A stretch of DNA of 64,000 nucleotides from Hepsetus odoe (lineage: Eukaryota > Chordata > Actinopteri > Characiformes > Hepsetidae). The DNA is taken from the NCBI GenBank assembly GCA_017165825.1, contig CM029370.1:25299047-25363046 (forward strand), given 5' to 3'. The notes beneath the pieces are model-generated. The model ran no database searches, was not told the DNA's origin, and worked only from the letters and a program-made list of their open reading frames with translations. Position numbers and translations under genes: made by a program. This document shows, piece after piece, positions 37,561 through 49,700 of the stretch (positions are counted from its first letter, which is position 1; each line of letters begins with the position of its first letter).

Positions 37561-40195
37561 TTTATTTTTTGTTTAATTTGTGCAAGGCGTGCTAACAACA
37601 GTTCGGCATTGCTCTTACATCACTCTTACTGCCTTACATCAGACAGGTCTCCATCAGACAAAACAAAGCTTTCAGAGTCCCACCTGGCAAATAAATTTAA
37701 GTTTATTCCAATATTGTTATACAGTAACTACAGATATAAGACATTTATACCAAATCTCTTTAGATTGCAGAAATACGGATCATACGACAGTAGAGGAGGG
37801 AAATAAGGGGAAAGAATAACCATCACACAAAACATATGAAAAAGGTGGGGGTAAGGTAAAAACAGTAAAAACTACAAGAGCGTTTGTAGCATAGGCTTCT
37901 TTCTGCCTGTTCGGCGTTTCCTATAAACGTGCAGCTTGCTCTCGTAAGCCTCTACCTACACCACACACAACCCAAAACATCAGTAACTGCAAAAATCCTC
38001 ACCACTGAGCCAACTCACCCCACACACACCCGCCGACAAGAAATGGCCATAAGCCGATTGTCTGAAACACTGTGCCCTTTTCAAAGGGCTTGGAGGAATC
38101 GAGAAGCTGTTAATTCAGAAATGCAGTGTCAACCTACAGGAACAAGGTTAGGTTTGTTTCACACACACAAAGGCTGTGCACAGGTGAGTTTACATTTCTG
38201 CAAAAGCGCTCAGAGCAGCAAGTGGGTGAAATACTGGTACTAAATCTTACAGTAGCAGTCGGAGGGATGGTCGTTTAGGTTTGCGTTTCATTTACACAAT
38301 GTATCTTCAGAAGAATTGCAAGAAATAAGGAAGCGAGCGGTCAAAGCTGGGCTCGAAAGCGATATGTAAAGGGGGACAGCAACAAAAAATCACCCAAGAA
38401 ACCTCTTCTCACATCTTCAACATACATATTGCACATTCACGTGTGATGGGCAGAGAAAAATGGGAGTTGGTCATCCTTTTCACAGACTTTAGACGCATAA
38501 CTTTAATGTCCAGCCTTTGCAATATGAAGTGTGATCAGGAATGTTACTATTGGACAACACTGGCTACGTCTCCTTGTGCTTAAAACAAACATATCGATGT
38601 GAAAAACACTTAAATAGAAGAAGCACTTTCCCATTAGCTTCCATTATGAGTGCATTTCGAGTTGAATGGGGTTTTTCTGGTCTTCCCAAATTTGTGTGAG
38701 TTTCATCTCTGTTACTAGACCACACGCTACAGCTGCAGCAAATACTATAGAAAGCACTATTTCAAGACTTCTGTATGATTAAGTAATTAAAATGTATAAA
38801 GTTATTCAGAGTGGTCCAATCCTCTAAAACAATCTAGCAGCAGTTTTGGAACCAATGTCTAGACAATGTTTTATATTAATTTTTTTTTTCATTTTGGCCT
38901 GAAACTGATTTACAGGCTGTTCAGGTTCATTAACTATTTTACTGCCATCAACATCCCCTATAACAGTTTAGAAGACACATGCGAGTTCACCTGTGGTCTT
39001 GGATAGTAAATAAAATGGTAATATTCGGATTATGACCACACTGTGACCCCTGTCCTGTTCCCATTACTGTAAAGATATCCTAGAGCAGTTTCTCTACAAT
39101 AATCCATTTCTCACCAAAACACTATACCTCTTTCTTCACACCTCAGTAAATGGATTATATAGACTTTGAAATGTCATTTTCACTTTTGGCAAAAGCTACT
39201 CAGACCGACTACGGACTACACGGTTTCATTTTACTTCTACCCTGTCATAACAATAGCCACCTAGTTATGAACGTCAGCACTGTGGCCTCGGAAGCATACC
39301 AGGAGCATGAACATACGGTGCATATACGTCTCCTGCCTCATTTCTGCCCTCCTTCACCATTCTCATTTCAAATATTCAGCTCATTTAAAAAATCTTTTGC
39401 TATAGAACATGTAATTTTACCAAAAAACCCCACAAAATCTGTGTACTGATAAGACTGTGAGAAGAGGAACTGCATTAAATATAAATTCCGCACTGACAGT
39501 GATGTCTCTTTACAGTGTTTGATGCATTTAAAAGAACATAAGAACCGTCCAATTCTCATTGGCTTTGAACAAGCAGATGAGGAGGACACAGAGTTAAAAA
39601 GACAAAAAAAAAAAAAACATTCATGTTTGATAATGATTATATGCTGTAGGTTGACAACTGGTTGCTATTTCCACTTAGTTTACATGTATAAGAATTTAAG
39701 TGAAGGGACTCTAGTTCACCACAGCAGTACATCTGGTCAGGATCCGCACACTAGACACCTGCAACTTCCATTAAATGCAGGGCTGCCCAATACTTTGATA
39801 TCCATTACTGTAATATTCGAAGTCTGCAATATGGAAACAGGCCTCTGACCAGTCACTGTATTTTTGTGACAAACATCCAATCAGGAGCAATGTAATCCCA
39901 AGATTTAACCATATTGTACAGCCCTGCATCTCTTGATATCAGAATTCTGATTATTCTCAGTTCTGTCTTATCTGTTTGGTAACTGATGCTGAAGAATTTG
40001 CAAGTGCTCCTTGTGCCCCTCCATGACCACCTTGTGAGAATCTGTCTTCCTCTGTGTCTCCATGCATCCTCCAGTGGACTCTAAGATGCAGTCTCTTTTC
40101 CATATCATACAAAACATCTTGTATGTTACATATCATACATGGACAAAGTCTTAATTCCTCTCTCTTTTCTTCTCCCTTGGCTCACTGCAATCTCT
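37561..40195 (-). other. Probable gopc 3' untranslated region
   Basis: A repeat-free stretch of about 2.6 kb after the gopc stop codon (minus strand). Minus-strand AATAAA hexamers lie at 37707-37702 and 37566-37561 and could be poly(A) signals. No other gene is seen. The boundary is inferred. Confidence 0.4.
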
Positions 40196-43100
40196 TTAGG
40201 AGGAGCTCTCCGGAGACTCGGCTGTCTTTGAGGGCGTCTCCTCCGAAGGACTCTCACTGGAGATGCCGGTGTCTCCATTCTCACCTCCATCTGCCATCAG
40301 GTGCTTCTCCACAGCTGCACAGGAGAAGAGCATAAAAGCAAATCTAATGTTATTTGCACTTTCTTTTAATTCGAACGTAGTAAACAATCAGGAGTGTTCA
40401 GCATCAAGACATAACTTTACTAGACTGAAATAAAAGTGTTTCACAGGACACAACTCATGGACATTTATAGTAACTTGTACCCTAAAAGGCAAGCATACAA
40501 TTTAAGTACAGTGACTTGAAACAGAGTGACTGAATGGATGTAGTTTGAAGCTCTGTAAGCACAAGGGTCCAATTATTTACTGTCCGCAGATAAAACAACG
40601 AACCACATTAAGTTCCCACTGATTAATTTGATCAATGGAAATCCCATCGATACATCACCAGCAATGTCTCAATACACGCTTTCACACTTTCCTTGTTTGG
40701 TCCAGACCAACAAGGATTTGTTTAGTTTACTTTGATAAGCGTGATATCTTTGATTTCAATCACTGATCTTGCTTCACTTCCAAGCAAACCCTGGTTCAGT
40801 TCAACGCTGGTGGGAACACTTTTTTTTCGTTTTTAAAAAGATGTCCATATTGTTCTAGGAGATTACCAATAAAGTAATAATGAAGCGATACAAGTGTTTT
40901 AAACAAAATGATCACGAAAAAATTTCTGGGCCGGGCATCAGTGATCTAATCCGTACTTATCCACAGTAGCGTTAAGACACATTTATAGCATGTGAGGGAT
41001 AAATATGGATTTTACATAGCTGTAAGCTAGTGACAGTGAAATCAGATTAAAAGAGGTTGTTTTTTCAGCATTTGCCAGAAAAAAAGGAGTTTGCTATATT
41101 TCTCACTAACTACTCCACAACCAAAGTCTTACAATGAACACTTGCCTTGAAGAGTGCCGAGCTCTGCGGGTCCGTTTCCCTGGGTAGAGGCTGAAGCCTC
41201 TTCCAGCTCGTCCAGGTACAGGCGGTAGCGATGTCCGCTGTCATCTTCATATTCCACATTTTCATCATCGGAGTCCACCTCTGGGGCCACATACACCACT
41301 TCAAATTCAATCTCCCCTCTCTGCAGAGCAAAAACAGGTCTGGAATGAATTTGTGTCTTTGTCAGCGAGTGCTACTAGTGACATCCAATTGCAGACAAAC
41401 TTAACATCAACCAAGAAAACACCACTCAGCACTGTGCCTGAATGATTTTGAGTTCTTAAAATATCAAGGACTGAGTGTAAAGCACAACAATCCATTTACA
41501 ATCCATTATGTTTATACACACTGTCATCTAATTTCAATTGTATTGTGTATTGAGAGATGTAGTAACCTGCTGTGAGAGGATGGTGACAGCTTCCTTGTGT
41601 TTAGCATCTCTTAGGTTTATGTTGTTGACAGCCAAGATGGCATCTCCCACGTGCAGCCCTCCACAGCGCTCAGCAGGCTGTGCAGGGTGTATTTCAGAAA
41701 TCAAGATGGGAACACCGTGTTCTTTACCACCCTAAAACAACATAAAAGTTCACTTTTTCACAAGATCAGACACTAAAATAAATCATGTCATTCTCTATAC
41801 CTGATGGGTCACAAAACTACAGACTTTTTCCTCCAACCAGCTGTCAGGGCAACCCACATCTTCCCATCTGTATTAACTTTATGAGCTGAATTCAGAAATC
41901 AAAAGAGGCAGAGCACTTCTCTTCGCAGGGCTGTGTGCCAGATGTAACCCAGTTTAATACTCTTTAAAACTGAAACAATGAATTATGCTAAATTATTATT
42001 CCACTGGGACAGAGGTGGCCTAGTGTTTAGACACTAGGCCCCAGGATCGGAAGGCCGAAGGGTCGAATCCCAGACCAGTAGGTTGCCCTGAGGTACCGTC
42101 CCCATCACTGCTACCTGGGCGTTTTCAATAACTGCTCCCTGCTGCGTGTGTGTGTATGGTTGAAATGCAAAGGAAGCATTTTGTTATATCTCACTGTGTG
42201 CTGTTTCACAATGATTTGCCACTTTCACTTCACTTTTTGTTTCACTATGTCATAATTAATATTTTTTTTAAATCCGTCTCCATCACTCTTTTTGGGCTTT
42301 AGCAACAGAGCAACTTTTTCCACCTTAGCTGAGAACTTTTTAAGCAACATCAAAGTGTTTCCTATATTTCTGGTTTTCCATTCAAGTTTCTCAAGAGAGT
42401 TAGAGGAAAAAACAAACACTGATGATTTTAAGCACTTCTGGAAAAAAGACTAGACTCACTGTGATTGAGATCCCAAGACCCTCATGATCCTCCTTAGCTA
42501 AAACAACTTTACGTATGGGGCCAACTCCTTGAGTCTTCTTCAGTGAGTCAGGGTCCTGAAGAAAAAGAGCAGGGAGCCATTGGCAAATAGTATATTAAAA
42601 CATCTGCAGCTGTACTGACTTCACAGAATTGTCGACAAGGACATCTGTAATTTTAACTCAACATTGCAACATTGGTGCAAAACTGCTTCGATAAGCACTA
42701 GATTGGCAGATGCTTTCTCAGCAACAGTGTAGTCATGGTCTAAAATGGACTTTTCTCTCCAGCACCCACTTAAATGATTGAACTTTTATCAATGAATGAT
42801 TATTTCTCCCATCACTTTTGAAAAGTGTGAAAAAATATCAGCAGCGCTGACTAGCTTGTGAATCTTCTTGACAACAGTTCAAATCAGGACGAGTTCATAG
42901 GAAAGCAAATTTTGTTGAACTATTCATGCACAGCCTTAGTCTTACATGTCCTGCTGGTGATGGTAGGGGTTTCTTTGGATCATTGCGCCCTCTGCAGGCT
43001 CGGATGACTGTCTTGTGGCGATGAAGATGGATCTCAGCTTCCAGCTGGTTCCACAGTTTATCATGAGCTGGTCCTTTCATGTCTCGGCCTAGCAATTGAA

Positions 43101-43590
43101 TCTGCTGAACCCTGCAGAACATAGTCACCAATTCACTATAGCTTGGTGCCGATTTTAGGTACTTCCACTGGCAATATTAGAGCAGAATCTTTGTTTCATT
43201 TACCTCCCAGCAAGTTCTTTGTCCAGGTACTTGGCTGCCAGTCTGGCTCCATACACCTCTGCCTGCAGTACTGCAATGTGCCTGCGAAGGGCCTCATTCT
43301 CTTTTTTAAGCATCCTCACCTCCGCCTCCAGCTTCACCTCCTTCACCTTCTCTTTCTTACTGGCCTCAAGCTCCTTTTCCTGTTTGAAACAAGTGGGCAC
43401 ACACAAATGTGGGCAAACACACCCACACAAAAGAAATACGAGCTGTCAAAGAATGGAAAGCACAAACACATACAGGCAGCAAGATCACAGAGGGCACCCG
43501 CAGTCACCTCTCATTAGAGTTAGTTACATCTCTAGATAAGTCACTAGGGCAGGATTAAAAAAGCATCGCTCACACACACACAAACACACC

Positions 43591-43623
<33 letters not shown>

Positions 43624-45336
43624 CACCAGGACTGCCACACATGTACACACAAACACATACTATACAATTTATAAGTATGCATCTGGGCATACCCCAAATA
43701 GCTGGCTACACCCAACCCACTATGGCACTCTAAACACAGATTATCATAGGTTTGCTTTAGCCCAAAGCGTTGGCCTTCGTAATGCAGCATGAAGCAAACT
43801 CTTTCTGTAGATTCAGTTGAATCAATTGACACCACTTGTCGACCACAAACATGTTTATTTCACAAACTGTGCTGCAGTAAATCAAACTAGACTAATTAAT
43901 ACATATTTCACGGAAATATGTAGTTGCTTAAAGTTCCTCAAGTACTGACCAAATTAGAATTTAGATTAAATATGCTTTTTAAGCATAATAAAACACTGAA
44001 ACATAATTTGACAGATAAATATCATAACATTGGCCAGCTCTAGTGATACTACTAATAATTTAGCTATTAAAATGAAACCATTTTTAATTACTTCGTGCAG
44101 CCATTCTAAACACTGTCATTTAACTTGATGCTAGATTTTGATAAAGATTTATTTTTTGTATTAAATTTGCCTCAACTCAACTGATTCACCTAATTCACTT
44201 TCTGTTTAAGAAATCTAGTGGCAATGGAAAATAAGAGCAATCTGCTTAAATAACTGGGATCTCAAATACTGGCGAAAAGGTGATTTTGTAATATTTGTGA
44301 CAGGCCTAACTTTGACTAAATCCAAACCAGCAGGTCAATAGACATCCTTCCTGTTAGTCCAACGCAAACACACAAACCACCAACTGACATGACTGTTCAT
44401 CAGTAAAGCCCATCAACTGCACTACTGCACAAATATAAAACTGTTCTTTAACCGACACGTAAAAGGGAGGGAGTATAGACAGGACAAGAGAGGACTAGGG
44501 CTGTCATAGTTGCTCAAATTATTAGTGAATTATTAGTGAATTTGTCAAAACCCATAAAAATGTATACAAAAAATATATTTAAATTTCTAGTGTACTTTGT
44601 CTTCCCTTTTAAAAGCAACATGGTTAGGCTTTAATTAACAGATTGACTTAAATTCCTTAAATAATCATCAAACAAACTGGTAGAACTAGAATAGAGACAG
44701 CCCCAGAGAGGACATGGATGGACAGAAGTGTAAGAGAGTTATGGAGCACTTACCATCTCTTCCACGGAGGGAACAGGCTTAAGGCCAAGAAAAGAAACAG
44801 AAGGTCAAAAGTTAGAGGCGCAGTGTTAAGGGGGTCAGGCAGGTAAAAGAAGCCTTAAAAGTAACCATTCAGACTAATTCAAGACTCAGGTAGCAACAGA
44901 GAAACTGTCAAAACAGTGGCTCAATCAGTGTGTTAGCAGTAAAGATTAATGTAAAAAAAATAAATAAATAAAAATAATAATAAAAATCAACCAATTTGGC
45001 ACTCAACCAAATTGACCTTGGCTGATCAAGTGTAAGACTATACATTTTTCACCAGACTATCATTCTATATAAACTAAAATGCTAGGATCCTCTAAGTGAA
45101 ATAACATTAGCTATCCAACCAAGGAAAAACCAATAGCACAGTGTGCGTGTGTGGACGAACCATCCTGTCTTTGATGGAGCTGGAGTCGACGGTCTGGCCG
45201 GCTTTGGCATGGAGCTGCAGCTGGAGAGCATGGAGCTGGAGCAGCTGCTCATGAACCTCCTTCTCCACCACAGTCTTCTCCGCCTGGACGTCCGTCAGCT
45301 CTGACTTCAGATCCACCAGCTGAGCCTGTCGCACAT

Positions 45337-45376
<40 letters not shown>

Positions 45377-46727
45377 GAAAGAGAGACAGCACATTAGAAG
45401 CATGGCTGAAAATTTTGGCAAATATCTCATTTTAGTTGTGTGTCTGATTTAAATAGTAAGTATTAGATATTAATTTTAAAAAGGTTTAATTCTTTCATGA
45501 TTGATGTTGATCAGAGGTTCTGCTTTTAGGACTTAGATTATCATCACTGATAATGTATGTAAACTGTGTTATCCAATACAACAGGACCTATACTTGCCAA
45601 AAATGAGAAGCATTATGCATTTCCTCAATAACTCTCACTCATTTTCATAGCCACTTGTCCTAATTAAGGTCACAGAGGGGCGCTTGAGCCTATCCCAGCT
45701 CTCACAGGGCAAAAGGTGAGGAAACACCCTGAACAGGTTGCTAGTCCATCGCAGACACACTCACATCTAGGAGGCAATTTAGCATCTCCAATCCACCTGA
45801 CATGCAGGTCTTTGGATGGTAGGAGGAAACTGGAGCACCCGGAGGAAACAAACAGACATGGGGAGAACATACAAACTCCACATGGAAAGTACCCAGACCA
45901 CCCCGCCTGAGAATCAAACCAAGGACCTTCTCACTGTGAGGCGACAGCGCTATGCACTGCCACCGTGTCCAGCCCAGTGCTATAATTTGGTGCTAGGAGA
46001 AAGGTGCTTTTCACTTCTATTTTCACTCGTACTTAATCTGGCATTTATGAATGGTGGCTAATGAGGGCGACTTACGACAGCTTTCCTCTAGAGAATAGCC
46101 CCACCCGCCAACAGCCCGCTGTGTCTGTCTCTCAGACTCTCTACAGCCTTAAGCACAAACAGCAGCCCTCTAATACACAAACCTCTGATTTAATTAACCT
46201 CAAAAACAAAACTGCTATAACTGCACGTTTCCTGTTTATCACTTTGTGCTGCTGCCTGATATTAGCAACATCAGTATGAATGGAGGGCATGAATAATTTA
46301 CACTAACAGTGGTGTTCATTTCTTCACTGTGCTGTAGGAGGGATTAGAATGAAAAGGTCTGAAATAATTCTATTAAAAACATAAAACAAAAATATATATT
46401 ATTTAAAACAGGATGAGAAATGAGTATATTAGAGGGACAGCTCAGGTTAGACATTTGAGACAAAGTTAGAGAAGCAAGGTTGCGTTGGTTTGGACATGTC
46501 CAGAGAAGAGATGAGGATTAAATTGGGAGGAGGATGTTGAAGATGGAGCTGCCAGGAAAGAGGAAAAGAGGAAGACCAAAGAGGACGCTTATGGACAAGG
46601 TGAGAGAGGACATGAAGGTGGTCAGTTTATAGGAGGAAGACGCAGAATACAGGAAGAAAAGGAAACGGATGATCTGCTGTGACGACCCTTAAACGGGAAC
46701 AGCCAAAAGAAGAAGAAGATATAGATA

Positions 46728-46762
<35 letters not shown>

Positions 46763-49700
46763 TGTTAGATACCTGAGAGTGGTTCATGTCTATTTAGTTT
46801 AGTTTTGGACTACTTGCCTACAGTCTCAATTAAAGGCTTAAAGAACTGTTAGAAATGATTACATTATCCATTGTTACTTTAAAAAAGGCAATATTATATA
46901 TTTTCATGAAATAAGAAATATGAGCCAGCAGTAACTCCGAACACAGTTTAATCCAGTATGAGTGCTCTGTAGATTGTTACCATAAACCTTTTTAAATCTA
47001 CATCGTATATCTGGCAATCCATCAAGTTGAACATTACTATTGTCAGGTTAGGTCCTGTTGCTGAACTCAGTGCCATTAATAAACTCAGTGTGAGTCTAAT
47101 CCTAAATGTTCACTTCATAGGCTTATTATTATCCAATAATAAAACCCAAAATAAGCTATCTGGTACAGTAAAACCCAAAATAAGCTAGTTATAAAGCTGC
47201 AGACACTTCTTGTGTCCTTTAGTTCAGAGTTGTTTATTGTGGTTGGCCATTAGCCCTGGTCTGTGTTGGCGCTGGACTGTAGGACTACTCCCAACATTTA
47301 ATAAGCAGGCCTGGAGTAAAGAAACAACAATGTAGATGATTAGACATCTATAATAAGGACCAAGAATGCAGGAGTGCCACCCAATATTGGAACAGTCTTT
47401 CTGTCACCGTGCTCTGATGCAACACCACGTCTTCCTGCTGCAACAACAAGGAACTTGATTCCTGTTACAACCCCATAAAACACATGCTTATCCATTTGTG
47501 CGGACTCACCTCTTTTCTCAGCAGAAAGACAATGCAGTCGCCTGCTTGTTTTGAACTTGTAACCAAGTTGTACCAATTAAAAATAATTTAGAAAAATATA
47601 AAATGACATAGTGTCTGGCAAGTGCACCCCAAAACATTAGTCACTGAGACTCACAAGTAGCCACAAGCAAGCTTACGTGTTCCTCTTCAGAGCTGAAACA
47701 TTACTGTGCTAAAGAAGTAAAGGACTTGTCCAAGGGATTATGTTCATTATATATTTAAATGAATGGTTAAAAACGCACCTAATTCACATCTGATTAATGT
47801 GATGAAATATATATGTGAAATGTAATGGCTCTGGATATTAACTGTATCCATTCATTCATTCAATTTAGACAAGTAGGCAAGTTTAAAGATATCGAAGTCA
47901 ATTTTCATGCATTGGGTTAAGTGGAGTAATCATGACAGCCTTGCACCCCAGCATGCATTAAGATAAAGAACCTTTTAAGGGATTTTTGAAGTGGGTGACA
48001 TACAGCAGATAAGCTGCTCTCCTGAGAATGCTGAAGCTGAAGACACACTACAAAGAGCACGACTGGTTACACTTTACCATACAGAGACAGCTGAACATAC
48101 AGGAAGAGCTCTTACAGCAGCAAAGCTCCACACTAGAGCTGTACAAACAGACAAAACATCACATTTTGATTTCACCACTGATAAGCTTTAAAACTTCTAC
48201 TGTTATTGTGTACTTTAAGCTTCTGTGTAACCAAACACAATTACTTCCCATTACATGGTTAACGAAGTCTAACAGTGATATTACTGCACATTTCCATGCC
48301 ATGGAAAAACTGTAAACTTAAACTAAATTTACTAAATTACTCAACTAAAATTAAACTGCAAACATGACACATGACTGGCATGCATTTATTTAATGATAAT
48401 AAATATACAATTTTTGTTTGTCAGATAATGTACATGAGTAGGGTGGTGGTGGTCTAGTGGTAGGATACTTGCCTATGGCCAAAGAGGTCCCAGGTTTGAA
48501 TCCCACCTCTGGCACTACCATCACTGGGTCCCTGAGCAAGACCCTTAACCCTGAGTGTCTCCAGGGGGACTGTCCCTGTAATTAGGACACGGAAGTCGCT
48601 CTGGATAAGAGCGTCTGCTAAATGTCGTAAATGTACATGAAAAGATCTTGACCCATAAAATAATCTGGGACTCAGGATGCTCAAAGTTGAATATTTAAAG
48701 ATGTTTGAGGGCTTTAGAACAAATAAATCATTATGTCAGAGGCCAATATTGTGATAACCATTAATAATTAATTGCCTGTGCAGCCAATCCAGGCAGAAAC
48801 AGTGCAGTGCTTGGTGCCCAACAGTGCTTGTTATGAATATTGCATCGAAATTACTAAATAAATTGTGGGCCAGACACATTGTCAAGGAATGAAGAAAAAT
48901 CAGGGCTTACTCCAAGCAAGAAGCCTTTAGCCTAAAAAGTGCTCGGTGTCATTGTGCCTTTTTACACAGCGGTATTTTTAGCCTTAGCCAACCATTTACA
49001 CTGAGAGCACAATAACCTGAATGGAGGCTTACTGGCTGAGCAGGTTGTACAGGGCTTTCTCCCTTTTTAAATGGGAGTCTCTGTTGCTCAAAAGGCCTTA
49101 AAGGAGGATAGGCTGGTACATTCCAGCCTGACTACTTTTAAATGTCTTATTGCCTTTAGTCACATTAAAGTAAGAATAACTATGTCAGAGGAGCTGGATT
49201 TTAAAGACTGGAAATGCAGGTCAATGTTTGTTTTAGTCGACCCACTTAAACACTGAGCTGGTAGAGCTGGGTAATATGGCAATTCACTGGGATACTAGCC
49301 AGCAGGTTTTCCCATGTACATTTCATATTTCATACATTTCATTTATATACTTTTTTTTTCTACATTACTTAATTCTGTATTAAGATGGGAGCTTCACCTT
49401 GTTAAAACTTTACTTCAGTACAGAATCACATTCTGCTTTTAAAATTATGAAGCAAAATCAAGATTTCATTAAAGATGTCAATTTAGAGTAAACGTTACTC
49501 TTACTATTTTATGTGTTTCCATCCATCCATCCATCCATTCATTCATTAATTGTAGGAAACAATAACTTAGAGATGAGATTAATAGCTTTTATGAAAAATA
49601 CTTGTGATACTTTAACTAATGTTTTGTATTTTACTCTGGTTTCATTGGTCCACCTAAATCCACCTTACAGCTTGTCCCAGTCTGCACAAGTTACTTTTCA

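Noticed and set aside
43524..43835. A 103-codon minus-strand open frame
   Set aside because: Much of it is the (CA)n microsatellite translated as CVCVCV.
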